Positions 16,999-25,872 of a DNA stretch of 50,054 nt are shown one piece after another. Each line of letters opens with the position of its first letter. Within the stretch, counting starts at the first letter, position 1. A program made the translations under genes and the position numbers. Below the pieces are notes generated by a model. That model was given only the letters and a program-made list of their open reading frames with translations, did not search any database and had not been told where the DNA came from. Location: the NCBI GenBank assembly GCA_023411815.1, contig JAEYOJ010000166.1, positions 1 to 50,054 of the forward strand, read 5' to 3'. This stretch comes from Pseudomonadota bacterium. Lineage in GTDB: Bacteria; Desulfobacterota; Desulfovibrionia; Desulfovibrionales; Desulfovibrionaceae.

Positions 16999-17715
16999 AT
17001 GCACAAGGCAGCTCAGAAATATCTTGCGACTCAGGTCACGACCACTGATCAGGGCCAATTGCTCATCATGCTCTATGATGCGGCCATCAAGTTCCTCAAT
17101 CAGTCCAAGGCCATGATCGATGAGAAGAACTACGCCCAGAAAGGCATCCTCATCTCCAAGGCCCTGGATATCATTTCGGAGTTGGCCAGCAGCCTGAACA
17201 AGGACAAGGGCGGCGATCTCGCCGATAGCCTCAATCAGGTCTATCTCTATTGCAACACCCGGCTGCTCATGGCCAACCTCAAGATGGACAAAGGCATCAT
17301 CGACGAGGTCATCAAAATACTCAGCGGCGTCCGCGACGCCTATGCGCAAATCATGAAAGAAGGCGCAACGGCACCGTCCACAGCCGTGGACCCGTCCAAT
17401 ACCCAGGCCGTCTCACGCTCTCCCTTCGGCGCGCCCAAGATAGGCGGGACCGGCATGCCCATGCCTCCTGTCGCGCCCAAGGCGGCATATCCCTCCGCCT
17501 CGGCGAATACGGCCAAGCCCTCTGAGGCAGGACACTCGCCAAGGGCCGAAGCAGCCGGGCAGGAGGACGCTTCGCCATCCGCGCCCGTCCAGCCGCAGGC
17601 AGCGTCGAGCGGCGAGCAATCTCCTCCTGTCCAGACGGCAACGCCGCAGGCGCCGACACCCTCGGGCCTTACCATGCGCCGCGTGGTTCAGGCCTACGGC
17701 AACACACCGAAGTAG
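16999..17715 (+). CDS. fliS: Flagellin chaperone FliS with long disordered tail
   Basis: The first 120 residues are FliS: AAQKYLATQVTTTDQGQLLIMLYDAAIKFL, NYAQKGILISKALDII, then a four-helix core ending VIKILSGVRDAYAQIM. FliS binds the flagellin C-terminus in the cytosol before export. About 115 extra residues follow, rich in Pro, Ala, Ser, Gln and Glu, and end in a short basic segment (LTMRRVVQAYGN). Usual FliS length is about 130, so the protein is nearly doubled. The tail is in frame with no sequence break. Its role is unknown; it may bind another partner. Confidence 0.9.
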   Translation: MHKAAQKYLATQVTTTDQGQLLIMLYDAAIKFLNQSKAMIDEKNYAQKGILISKALDIISELASSLNKDKGGDLADSLNQVYLYCNTRLLMANLKMDKGIIDEVIKILSGVRDAYAQIMKEGATAPSTAVDPSNTQAVSRSPFGAPKIGGTGMPMPPVAPKAAYPSASANTAKPSEAGHSPRAEAAGQEDASPSAPVQPQAASSGEQSPPVQTATPQAPTPSGLTMRRVVQAYGNTPK

Positions 17716-17722
17716 CCCTGCC

Positions 17723-18820
17723 ATGGAGCGGCCTGTCCGCGTCCTTCACGTCAGCCTCGGCCTCGGCCTTGGCGGGACAGAAAAGGTCATGCAGATCCTG
17801 GCATCCGGCCTGGATCGCAACCGTTTCGAGCCGTTCGTGTTCAGTTTCGCCGACGGCCCCCGGCGGCGACAGATCGCGGCCTCTGGCGTGCAGGTAAGCA
17901 TCGGCAAGGATCTGCTGCATTGCCTGGAACGGCTGAAGCCGCACATCGTGCATGTGCATCGCGCGGGCTGGCCCGAACCCGGCCTGCTGCGCCCCCTGCG
18001 CCTTGCCCGTGTGCCCGTGGTGGTGGAGACCAATGTCTTCGGCCGCCGCGATCCTTCACCCCAGGCCCAGATCATCGACCGCCACCTGTTCGTGTCGCAC
18101 TTCTGCGCCAGCCGCTACGCCGCCGTGGAGGGCGTTGACACGTCCGGGCCGCGTTATGGCGTGCTTTACAATCCCGTGGACACGGAGTGCTACGAAATCA
18201 ACACTCCCGCGCAGCCCTGGGGCCAGCCCGTCCTTGGCCGAGTTTCGCGCGCCGACCCCGGCAAATGGTCGCACTTGGCCCTGGACATTCTTCCCCTGCT
18301 CAAACGTCAAATCCCAAATTTCATTTTTCGGGTCATCGGCGGGATACCCGAGGCCCATGAATTCGTGCGCACGCATGGCTTGGACGAGCAGGTGCAGTGG
18401 CTCGACCCGGTGCAATCGGACCTGGAGTTGGCCGGCTTCTATGGCTCCGTGTGCCTGCTGGCCCATGCCAACGACACGGGCGAAAGCTTTGGTCTGACCA
18501 TCGCCGAAGCCATGGCCGCGGGCCTGCCCGTGGTCACACATCCTGCCGCTGGACTGCGCGACAATGCCCAGCTTGAACTCGTCGAACATGGAAAGACGGG
18601 CCTGGTGGCCGGCAACTCCGAGGAATACGCCGGGGCCGTGGCCCGCCTGCTGTCGAATCCCGAAGAAGCCCAAGCCATGGGCCGGCGCGGCCGGGACAAG
18701 GCCCGCCGGCTGTTTCGCAAGCAGATCGTCGTCTCCAGGCTGGAGGAGATATACTTGGAACTGCTGGAAGCCAAACTGGGATCGGACGCGGTCTCCGGGC
18801 TGCGCCGCGATGAAGCCTAG
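17723..18820 (+). CDS. Glycosyltransferase family 4
   Basis: A 365-residue GT-B enzyme. The N-terminal domain shows RVLHVSLGLGLGGTEKVMQIL, the acceptor-side glycine loop. The C-terminal domain carries the nucleotide-sugar motif GESFGLTIAEAMAAGLPVVTHPAAG (E-x7-E). No membrane segment is seen. It sits eight bases after fliS and overlaps the next glycosyltransferase gene by 11 bases, so it is most likely co-transcribed with the flagellar genes. I infer that it modifies flagellin; a surface polysaccharide is the alternative. Confidence 0.82.
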   Translation: MERPVRVLHVSLGLGLGGTEKVMQILASGLDRNRFEPFVFSFADGPRRRQIAASGVQVSIGKDLLHCLERLKPHIVHVHRAGWPEPGLLRPLRLARVPVVVETNVFGRRDPSPQAQIIDRHLFVSHFCASRYAAVEGVDTSGPRYGVLYNPVDTECYEINTPAQPWGQPVLGRVSRADPGKWSHLALDILPLLKRQIPNFIFRVIGGIPEAHEFVRTHGLDEQVQWLDPVQSDLELAGFYGSVCLLAHANDTGESFGLTIAEAMAAGLPVVTHPAAGLRDNAQLELVEHGKTGLVAGNSEEYAGAVARLLSNPEEAQAMGRRGRDKARRLFRKQIVVSRLEEIYLELLEAKLGSDAVSGLRRDEA

Positions 18821-20036
18821 CCTGCAGCAAATGCAGCCAGCCCTTCCCGCTGTCGCGCACTTTGCCCAGTACACGGCGCAAGTGCTCTCTTTCGTCCTGG
18901 AGGGAGCGCAGGACAGGCTGCCGCCAGCGGAACCGAATCCGGACACTCCCAAATGGGCCGCCCGCCTGGCGCGAGCCTGGTCCCGCGAGCGGCGGCCGCA
19001 TTTCCTGCTGCTAGGACTGTGGCAACCTTGTCTGGCTGCGGAATTGCGTCGGATGCTGCCGGAAGATGTGCTGCTCGTGGTGAGCGATACAAGCCCGGAT
19101 GCCGTGCGCGCTGCCCGGCAGCAAGCCGGGGCGGCAGTTTTTTCCCACCCGTCGGCGGCCTTGCTTTGCGACACCTCGGTATGGGCCCAGCGCCTGCTGC
19201 TGGATGCGGCCGGGATCGAGCCCGCCGATACGTTCGTGGCCATAAACCCTTTGTTGCCGACCGAAAGGCGTCCTTCGTATGGCGAACTGGAGCGGCTGCT
19301 CGCCCTGCGCCTCGCCGATATTCCACGGCCGGAAGGGAACACGCCGCCGCCATCCGTCAGTCTGGCGATCATTCTGCACCCGAATGAGCCTGGCCTGGCG
19401 GATTTTTTCGCGTCCATTCCAGTGTGGGTGGAACAGGTTTGCGTACTCTGGGATGCTTGCGGACTTCCCGCCGCTTCCTCCCTTGGCATCGCTCCGGACC
19501 CGCGCCGCATCGATGTGGCCCATCCGTTGGCAGGGGACTTCGCGGCCCAGCGCAACCGCGCCCTGAGCCTGTGCCGTGGGGATTGGGTGCTCAGCCTGGA
19601 CGGCGATGAACGGCTGCCCGCGTCGCTATGGGCGGCCCTGCCCGCGCTCATGTCCAGGCAGGATGTCGCGGGCTATTACTTCCAGCGCCAGACCCTCTAT
19701 CCCGATCCCGGCTCCTGCAAGATCGGCTATGGCCTATGGCCGGACCTGCAGCTCAGGCTGTTCCGAAATCTGCCGGGAGTGGCCTACAGGCGGCCGGTGC
19801 ACGAGGTACTGGAGGGATTGCCCGGCACCCGGGCGGTTCTCGCCGCCGGGGCCATCGAGCATTACAACCGGCTGAACAAGACGCCCGAGGAATTGCGGCG
19901 CAAGCTGAATGTTTTTGACGGCGCGGCCGGCGGTGCCTGGGAACATCGCCTCAATGCTGAGTATCCGAACCTGACGCGGGCCTGGCTGCCATCCTCGGAG
20001 TTGGAATTCCCGTCCAGACTGCTTATGCTGCCCTGA
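18810..20036 (+). CDS. Glycosyltransferase family 2-like protein
   Basis: A 408-residue protein. The C-terminal two thirds is a GT-A domain (SLAIILHPNEPGLADFFASI, then the metal-binding DxD-type motif VLSLDGDERLP, and GYYFQRQTLYPD) of the kind that transfers sugars to proteins or short glycans. The first 130 residues form a separate Rossmann-like part (PHFLLLGLWQPCLAAELRRML) of unknown role. The start ATG at 18810 is inside the preceding gene (11-base overlap). Context suggests flagellin glycosylation. Confidence 0.78.
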   Translation: MKPSLQQMQPALPAVAHFAQYTAQVLSFVLEGAQDRLPPAEPNPDTPKWAARLARAWSRERRPHFLLLGLWQPCLAAELRRMLPEDVLLVVSDTSPDAVRAARQQAGAAVFSHPSAALLCDTSVWAQRLLLDAAGIEPADTFVAINPLLPTERRPSYGELERLLALRLADIPRPEGNTPPPSVSLAIILHPNEPGLADFFASIPVWVEQVCVLWDACGLPAASSLGIAPDPRRIDVAHPLAGDFAAQRNRALSLCRGDWVLSLDGDERLPASLWAALPALMSRQDVAGYYFQRQTLYPDPGSCKIGYGLWPDLQLRLFRNLPGVAYRRPVHEVLEGLPGTRAVLAAGAIEHYNRLNKTPEELRRKLNVFDGAAGGAWEHRLNAEYPNLTRAWLPSSELEFPSRLLMLP

Positions 20037-20097
20037 ATCAGTCTGATCCATATCTGGTCCGACCGAACCGCATAAAACGCAATCTACCGGAGCAGCC

Positions 20098-20883
20098 ATG
20101 GAGTTCCGCCTCGGCATATGCCAAACGCCCGTGCTTTCCTCGTCCAAGGAGTTGAAACCTTATCTGGAGGCCGTGTCCCAGGCCGAAACGCCGGGTTTGT
20201 GGCTTTTCCCGGAGCTGTTTCTGGGCGGTTTCGAATTGAAACGACGCCAATACTGGGCGGACCAGGCGCTTGAGGCCTTGGCCCTTCTGGGCGACTTCAG
20301 CCGCGAGACCGGTCACGCTCTGGCCGGTACATTCCTGGAGCGCAGCGCCGGAGGATTCCAGAATTCCCTGTATCTGCTGACGCCCGAACAGGCCGGGCCG
20401 CTCAAGCTCTACAGCAAGATGCACCTCTTCCCCGCCTCGGACGAGGCCAAGCTGCTGACGCCGGGCACCGGAGCCATGCTCACGCCCGAATTGCGCGGTC
20501 TGCGCCTGGGCGGCTGCATCTGCTTCGACCTGCGCTTTCCCGAGGTCTGCCGCATGCAGGCCGCCCGCGACGTGCACATCTATCTCGTGCCGTCCCAATG
20601 GCCCAAAGCACGCCAGGATCATTTCGCGCTGCTCTGCCGGGCCAGGGCACTGGAGAACCAGGCCATTGTGCTGGCCGCGAACTGCTGCGGCCCGTCCCTG
20701 CTGGGCGAGATGCCCGGAGCTTCCATGCTCGTGGGCCCCTTAGGTCAGGTGCTCATGAATTGCAGCGACCAACCCGGCGTGCTCTCCACAATGGTCGATC
20801 TGGATATGCTCAAGGTCGGCCAGCGTCTTTTCACCACGCGATCCTCTCCGACGCTGGAAGTCACGCCGCGCTTCCAGTCCTGA
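20098..20883 (+). CDS. Carbon-nitrogen hydrolase (nitrilase/omega-amidase family)
   Basis: A 261-residue soluble amidase. The Glu-Lys-Cys triad is visible: E in LWLFPELFLGGFE, K in LYSKMHLFP, C in GGCICFDLRFPEV. The second Glu (RALENQAIVLAAN) also fits. It lacks an ammonia-channel or synthetase domain, so it is a stand-alone amidase of the Nit/omega-amidase type. The substrate is not predictable. It starts 61 bases after the second glycosyltransferase. Confidence 0.85.
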   Translation: MEFRLGICQTPVLSSSKELKPYLEAVSQAETPGLWLFPELFLGGFELKRRQYWADQALEALALLGDFSRETGHALAGTFLERSAGGFQNSLYLLTPEQAGPLKLYSKMHLFPASDEAKLLTPGTGAMLTPELRGLRLGGCICFDLRFPEVCRMQAARDVHIYLVPSQWPKARQDHFALLCRARALENQAIVLAANCCGPSLLGEMPGASMLVGPLGQVLMNCSDQPGVLSTMVDLDMLKVGQRLFTTRSSPTLEVTPRFQS

Positions 20884-20974
20884 ATCATGCAAGATCTTGC
20901 TGGCATGCCGGCCACATTCGCTTGTCTTCTTATTGCTGGCATCCCTTGATTCCTGAGCGGAGAGATTATAGCTT

Positions 20975-20996
20975 GCTGCAGTCCTTCTACTGCAGC
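20975..20996 (+). other. Short 5'-UTR hairpin before the zinc-ribbon/Yip1 gene
   Basis: GCTGCAGT / ACTGCAGC (8 bp, 6-base loop), ending 12 bases before the ATG at 21009 and two bases before its AGGA ribosome site. There is no T-tract, so it is not a terminator. It could modulate initiation or be incidental. Confidence 0.35.
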
Positions 20997-21008
20997 CCAG
21001 GACCGCCG

Positions 21009-22115
21009 ATGCGTATACAATGTCCAGAATGTGGTTTTTCGAGAGACGTGCCCGAGGAGAGGCTACCTGCCAGCGCCAGCTTGGCCACTTGCCCCAAGTG
21101 CAAGAGCAAATTCAAATTCAGGAACCTGTCTGAAGCCACTCGTCAGCAGGACAAACCTGTCGCTTCCCGGCCGCAATCCGAGCAGGCCCAGGGCACCTCT
21201 GTCGCACGGCATCAGCCGGAATCTCCCGAGGCTTCATCAGGTGCCGTTGATCGGCAACAGACCAGACAGGCCGAACAGGCAGGACAATCACCTGCGGGCC
21301 CGGACAGCGAGCAGCATGGGCCGGTCCGCAAACCCCGAGAGCTGAGCGCCAAGCCTGACGCGAAGGGCAAGGGCGATATTTGGCAGAGTCTTGAATCCAT
21401 GCGCTCCGAGCGCCCCGAGAACACGCCCGGAGAGGAACCACGAGACCTCCCTGACGAGGAGCGGCTTGAGCCTGATCCTGATGAACAAAAAGCGGCGCGC
21501 GGACAAGGCGGAGCGCCGCTCATCGACGTACCCTGGGAACGCCTGGACAAATTCGGCTTGGCGGGCGGCTTTTGGCAAACCCTCAAGAGGGCCATGCTCC
21601 GCCCCCAGGACTTTTTCGGTCACATGCCCCTGCGCGGCCTGGCCATGCCGCTGGCCTTTTTTCTCGTGGTGGGCTGTTTGCAGATCGCGGCCCAGTTGTT
21701 CTGGGACTCCGCGGGCATGGGCCCCATGGACCTCCTCAGGCAACGTCCGGACACGGAACAGCCCGGACTGTCCCTGAGCGAAGGCGGCTACCTCCTCTTC
21801 ATCATATACCCCCTGCTCCTGACCGTTGCCCTGTTCACCCTCAGCGGCCTGCACCATCTCTTCCTCTTGGCCAGCAAGGCCGCCCAGCGAGGTTACGAGG
21901 CAACATTCCGCGCCGTGGCCTACGGCAGCGCTCCACTCGTCCTTGCGGCCATCCCGTTTATCGGCGATTTCGTCGGCTTGGCCTGGAACTTGTGCATAAC
22001 GATCATCGCCTACAAGTATATACACCGCACCAGCTATTTGCGCGTGGGCTTGGCCATGCTCATTCCATTCGCGGCCTTTCTGCTCATCGGCCTTTATTTC
22101 CGCATGGCTTCCTAA
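21009..22115 (+). CDS. Zinc-ribbon plus Yip1-domain membrane protein
   Basis: A 368-residue protein. Residues 1-35 form an MJ0042-type zinc ribbon (CPECGFSRDVPEERLP, then CPKCKSKFKF). A Gln/Glu/Pro-rich disordered stretch covers about residues 40-170. The C-terminal half has a Yip1-type membrane domain with about five helices (LAMPLAFFLVVGCLQIAAQLF, YLLFIIYPLLLTVALFTLSG, and others). Proteins of this build are common in Deltaproteobacteria; none has a settled function. The track of the frame begins far upstream, but 21009 is the only start that gives the zinc ribbon. Confidence 0.75.
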   Translation: MRIQCPECGFSRDVPEERLPASASLATCPKCKSKFKFRNLSEATRQQDKPVASRPQSEQAQGTSVARHQPESPEASSGAVDRQQTRQAEQAGQSPAGPDSEQHGPVRKPRELSAKPDAKGKGDIWQSLESMRSERPENTPGEEPRDLPDEERLEPDPDEQKAARGQGGAPLIDVPWERLDKFGLAGGFWQTLKRAMLRPQDFFGHMPLRGLAMPLAFFLVVGCLQIAAQLFWDSAGMGPMDLLRQRPDTEQPGLSLSEGGYLLFIIYPLLLTVALFTLSGLHHLFLLASKAAQRGYEATFRAVAYGSAPLVLAAIPFIGDFVGLAWNLCITIIAYKYIHRTSYLRVGLAMLIPFAAFLLIGLYFRMAS

Positions 22116-22162
22116 GCAGCGGTATGGTATTTGCTTAAAGTCGAATACCAACTGGAGGCTGT

Positions 22163-22498
22163 ATGCTCGGCTGGCTGTTGTCCGCCTGGCGAAGCTGCAT
22201 GAGGTCCTTGAAATGCTCCCGGGAGATCAACCCGCAGGCTTTCAAGGAAATGGCGCATGAGATCAAGGAACTCGTTGTCATGGCCGGCTTGTTCGGTCCG
22301 GTCGAGGACGAGTTCCTGGCCAAGCTCAAGCGCATCAAGGCCGAGATGGACCAATTGCACAGCCTGGCCGGACGGCCGGAATTCCGGCGCCTGTCCCGGA
22401 AGCGGCGGCTTCTGCTGCGCCGCAGCCTCCTGCGCTCCAGGGAACACCTGCTGCAGACCGTGCAGAACGTCCCCGCGCCCACCGACAGGTTGCAGTAG
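22163..22498 (+). CDS. Small conserved helical protein
   Basis: A 111-residue basic protein, helical and without signal peptide beyond a weakly hydrophobic start. The middle (PQAFKEMAHEIKELVVMAGLF, then FLAKLKRIKAEMDQLHSL) looks like a helical hairpin; the end is Arg-rich (RKRRLLLRRSLLRSREHL). GGAGG lies five bases before the ATG. I do not recognise the family. It lies between the Yip1 protein and a lipoprotein gene in the same direction. Confidence 0.55.
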   Translation: MLGWLLSAWRSCMRSLKCSREINPQAFKEMAHEIKELVVMAGLFGPVEDEFLAKLKRIKAEMDQLHSLAGRPEFRRLSRKRRLLLRRSLLRSREHLLQTVQNVPAPTDRLQ

Positions 22499-22555
22499 GC
22501 ATCCGAACCGGCGTGGCGGCGCGTCAAAACTTCAACAGCCGTTTCGAGAGGGACC

Positions 22556-23197
22556 ATGCGCTCGATCAGCCTGTTTTTGCTCGCCCTCGTCCTGCTGACC
22601 GCCGGCTGCGGCGGTGTATCGTTCCAGCCGCGCATCGCGGAAAAGTCCGTCCTGTTCGTGAACCAATGGGTGGACACTTCGCCGCTCATGATCATGGTGA
22701 GGCCCAAGCGCTCGACCATGCGCGAATACTCGGCCCTGTTCATTCCCTTCCGGGTGGAGCAGGAAGTCTCCGACGCCCGCCACCACGGCCGCGAGTTCAT
22801 GCGCATCCTGTGGTCCAACTGGACCTCCAAGTCCCTGTTCCCGACCATGGTCTACGATGACACGGCCTTCTACCGCGGCCCCGAGGAGGCCCTGCGCCTG
22901 GCTCGCGCCAAGGGCGCGGACCTGGCTGTTACCGGAGTGGTGACCTATCTGCTCCACGGCGGCACCCAGGGCGACACGGCCGCGTCGGTGCGCGTGGAGA
23001 TATACGACACGGCCACCGGCTATCTGGTCTGGTCCATGGAGCAGGCCGGGCAGATGGAAGCCACCAATGTGGAGGACTATATCATCTTCGCCCGCAAGAC
23101 ACGCTTGCCCATGGACCCCATGTACGCGGTGCTCACCGAGATATTCGACAACATGGGCCAGCCTCTGCTGGAGTGGAACGGCTTGGCCCGCTCCTGA
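22556..23197 (+). CDS. Predicted lipoprotein
   Basis: A 213-residue envelope lipoprotein with lipobox LTAGC near residue 18. The mature part includes RVEQEVSDARHHGREFMRIL and GADLAVTGVVTYLLHGG, followed by a strand-rich segment SVRVEIYDTATGYLVWSMEQAG. This is reminiscent of periplasmic/outer-membrane LpoB/CsgG-like nucleotide-independent folds, where a Rossmann-like strand alternates with helices. I infer an outer-membrane assembly-type role only weakly. It ends at a strong terminator. Confidence 0.6.
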   Translation: MRSISLFLLALVLLTAGCGGVSFQPRIAEKSVLFVNQWVDTSPLMIMVRPKRSTMREYSALFIPFRVEQEVSDARHHGREFMRILWSNWTSKSLFPTMVYDDTAFYRGPEEALRLARAKGADLAVTGVVTYLLHGGTQGDTAASVRVEIYDTATGYLVWSMEQAGQMEATNVEDYIIFARKTRLPMDPMYAVLTEIFDNMGQPLLEWNGLARS

Positions 23198-23219
23198 AAC
23201 CCGTAATCGGATGACTCTG

Positions 23220-23257
23220 ACGGCAGCGGCCTCGAAGCATGGTCGCTGCCGTTTTTT
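23220..23257 (+). terminator. Rho-independent terminator after lipoprotein
   Basis: A 9-bp perfect stem ACGGCAGCG / CGCTGCCGT with a 15-base loop and a run of six T, 23 bases after the lipoprotein stop. Confidence 0.85.
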
Positions 23258-23382
23258 CTTGCCATCGCCGCCCAAGGGCTTACATACCTCTTCGAGCGCA
23301 TCCGCACCGGATTCCTAGACGGATGGCCGTCCAGTAAGTATGCTACGTCCTTCGCCGGACACCCATCGGAGGCTTGTTAAAC

Positions 23383-24627
23383 ATGATCGGCATATCCAAG
23401 CTCTATTGCGGCTCGGTGGAGCCGTCTGACGCCCTGCGCTACGGACGCCACTCGGGCAAATTGCCCTCGCATCTCCTTCAGTTTTCCAAGGACAAGAAGC
23501 CCGTGGTCGTCTGGAACTCCACCAGACGCTGCAACCAGAAGTGCGTGCACTGCTACGCCAAGGCCATCGAGGAGCAGGGCACGGACATCATCGGCACCGA
23601 GGCCGCCAAGACCATGATCGACGACTTGGCCGCCTACGGCGCGCCGGTCATGCTCTTTTCCGGCGGCGAGCCGCTCGTGCGCAAGGACCTAGTGGAATTG
23701 GCCAAGCACGCCACCTCGCGCGGCATGCGCGCGGTCATCTCCACCAACGGCACGCTCATCACCAAGGACAAGGCCCGCGAACTCAAGGAAGTCGGCCTGT
23801 CCTACGTGGGTATCTCCATGGACGGCGCGCCCGAGACGCACAACAAGTTCCGAGGCTCGGACAAGGCCTTCGACATGGCCGTGGCCGGCATCGAGAACTG
23901 CAAGGCCGAGGGGCTCAAGGTCGGCCTGCGCTTCACCATCAACAAGCGCAACGCCCAGGACATCCCCTTCCTATTCCAGCTCATCAAGAATCTGGAAGTC
24001 CCGCGCATCTGTTTCTACCACCTCGTCTACTCCGGCCGCGGCTCGGAACTGGTGGACGAGGACCTGAGCCACGCCGAGACCCGCGCGGCGGTCAACCTCA
24101 TCATGGACGAGACCCGCGCCCTTTTCGATGCCGGGCTGCCCAAGGAAGTCCTCACCGTGGACAACCACGCCGACGGCCCGCTGGTCTACGAGCGCCTCAA
24201 GAAGGAAGATTCCAAGCGCGCCGAGCAGGTCCTGGAGCTTCTGTCCTGGAACGAGGGCAACTCCACGGGACGCGGCATCGGCTGCATCTCCTGGGACGGC
24301 CAGGTGCACGCCGACCAGTTCTGGCGCAACCACACCTTCGGCAATGTGCTTGAGCGGCCGTTCTCGCAAATATGGGACGATCCGAATATCGAGCTTCTGC
24401 ACAAGCTCAAGGACAAGCGCCCGCATCTCAAGGGCCGTTGTCGCGCCTGCAGCTACCTGAACGTCTGCGCAGGCAACTTCCGCGCCCGCGCCGAGGCCGT
24501 TTACGGCGACATCTGGGCCGATGATCCGGCCTGTTACCTCACGGACGCGGAAATCAGCGGCCCCATGCTCGGCGGCGACCAGGCCGGCGAGGCCAAGCAG
24601 CCCGATGCCTGCGGGTGTCAGGATTAA
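23383..24627 (+). CDS. ahbC: 12,18-didecarboxysiroheme deacetylase AhbC (radical SAM)
   Basis: A 414-residue radical SAM/SPASM enzyme. In the siroheme-dependent heme route it removes two acetate side chains of didecarboxysiroheme to give Fe-coproporphyrin III. The radical SAM cluster is C50/C54/C57 (CNQKCVHCYAKA). The SAM-binding GGEPL (FSGGEPLVRKDL) follows, and a C-terminal Cys region (CRACSYLNVCAGN, DPACYLTD) holds the auxiliary cluster. The N-terminus MIGISKLYCG is typical of AhbC. The ATG at 23383 sits ten bases after GGAGG; the TTG at 23374 is too close to it. hemB, ahbD and ahbA/B lie downstream. Confidence 0.88.
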   Translation: MIGISKLYCGSVEPSDALRYGRHSGKLPSHLLQFSKDKKPVVVWNSTRRCNQKCVHCYAKAIEEQGTDIIGTEAAKTMIDDLAAYGAPVMLFSGGEPLVRKDLVELAKHATSRGMRAVISTNGTLITKDKARELKEVGLSYVGISMDGAPETHNKFRGSDKAFDMAVAGIENCKAEGLKVGLRFTINKRNAQDIPFLFQLIKNLEVPRICFYHLVYSGRGSELVDEDLSHAETRAAVNLIMDETRALFDAGLPKEVLTVDNHADGPLVYERLKKEDSKRAEQVLELLSWNEGNSTGRGIGCISWDGQVHADQFWRNHTFGNVLERPFSQIWDDPNIELLHKLKDKRPHLKGRCRACSYLNVCAGNFRARAEAVYGDIWADDPACYLTDAEISGPMLGGDQAGEAKQPDACGCQD

Positions 24628-24639
24628 GAAAAGAAAAAT

Positions 24640-24680
24640 CGGGGAGGGGAAACCCTTTGAAAAGGGTTCTCCCCTCCCCG
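24640..24680 (-). terminator. Long hairpin terminator between ahbC and a convergent gene
   Basis: A long, nearly perfect stem (GGGGAGGGG / CCCCTCCCC, then AACCCTTT / AAAGGGTT) with a 2-base turn. On the minus strand it is followed by GATTTTTCTTTTC, so it ends transcription of the glycosyltransferase from the right. It may also slow ahbC transcripts. Such G/C-clamped hairpins are common in Desulfovibrio intergenic DNA. Confidence 0.75.
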
Positions 24681-24789
24681 TACCCCACCCTTTCGCAAAC
24701 TTTTCGGTTCCGCTGCGCGGGCCGATTTCCAGGGTCTAGGGTTTAAATCCAGCGCGGGAGTTCTCCCAGCCCTCCGGCTGACACGGCCG

Positions 24790-25872
24790 TCAAGACTTGA
24801 GGGTGTGCAGAATCCTGCCCAGCATTCCTTCCACATCCGGGCGAGGCGGGTCGGCCGGCAGTTTTTTTTCCGCGGAGCCCTCGGCCAGGATGGTCTGTAG
24901 TTCCCGAAAATCCTGATACTCCGTTACGCCTGGAAGCGCCGAATAGGAACGGGCCGCATGCCGGCTTCCCATGATCGGGACGCCCGCCAGGAGCAGTTCC
25001 GGAATCTTGGTCAGGGCGCCGGAGCCTTGTTCCTGGTGCAGGATGCACGCGCGCGCATGGATGAGAAGCTGATCCAGCTCTTCCCCGGACACGCCTCCGC
25101 GCACGCTGACCAGTCCGCCGCGTCCCGGATTTCCCAGGAATCGATCGGTCCCGAATCCCGCCACGATCAGGCGGGCCCTGCCCCCGGAAATCCCCGACCA
25201 GCGTTCCGCCAGCGCCCGCATTCCCGCCAGCGTGGGCGGATTGTAGGCCGTGCCGAGAGTCAGGAAGAATGCTTTGTCGGATTCTCTCCGGGTCTCCCGA
25301 ATGCGAACGAAACGCCGCTCCTCACCCTCTTCGGGATGGTAGGGGAAGAAATGGCAGGCAACACCCATGTTCTCAAGGAAGAAGGCATCCTCGCGGGAAA
25401 TCGTCACCGTCAAGGTGCACTGCCGCAGGATATCCACTTCCAGGCGCAGCAGCTCCCATTGCGCGGAGAACTGGATGGATCGCGGGAGAAAGGCCTCCAG
25501 ATTGTGCAGCACCGCCAGCACGCGTGTTCCACCCTGCTGGAGCGCTTGCATGGTTTGCGGAAAGAAGACGGGATCGTCAACAACCGCGACCTGGGGAGGC
25601 GAGCCCCGCACCAGCAGCGCCAGCCCCGAATCCTTCAGCAGCATGTGCCTTATGTAGTTGTTGAACCCGTATATGGAGTCAAATTCCGGATCGCTGGAAA
25701 AGAGCGGATGGCGGGCCTCGAAGGCCTCTCCCAAGGGAACATCGGCCAGGGCGAGCACGGATACGCCCAGTTTCCGCAAGGCCTGGGCCATCTGCCGCGT
25801 CCTGCGGTTGCCGCCATGTCCATGCGGCGCATCCTGGAAACGGGAAATGTAGCAGGCCTGCGGCAGGCTCAT
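24790..25872 (-). CDS. Glycosyltransferase of a radical SAM cassette
   Basis: A 360-residue GT-B type protein. N-terminal part: ACYISRFQDAPHGHGGNRRTRQM, the loop that holds the acceptor. C-terminal part: FLTLGTAYNPPTLAG, ARLIVAGFGTD, then the E-x7-E region shaped as GSGALTKIPELLLAGVPIMGS. No signal peptide is seen. The start ATG at 25872 overlaps the TGA of the radical SAM gene (ATGA), so the two are co-translated. Likely acceptors are a surface glycan or a modified peptide; no precursor peptide gene is visible. Confidence 0.72.
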   Translation of the reverse strand: MSLPQACYISRFQDAPHGHGGNRRTRQMAQALRKLGVSVLALADVPLGEAFEARHPLFSSDPEFDSIYGFNNYIRHMLLKDSGLALLVRGSPPQVAVVDDPVFFPQTMQALQQGGTRVLAVLHNLEAFLPRSIQFSAQWELLRLEVDILRQCTLTVTISREDAFFLENMGVACHFFPYHPEEGEERRFVRIRETRRESDKAFFLTLGTAYNPPTLAGMRALAERWSGISGGRARLIVAGFGTDRFLGNPGRGGLVSVRGGVSGEELDQLLIHARACILHQEQGSGALTKIPELLLAGVPIMGSRHAARSYSALPGVTEYQDFRELQTILAEGSAEKKLPADPPRPDVEGMLGRILHTLKS

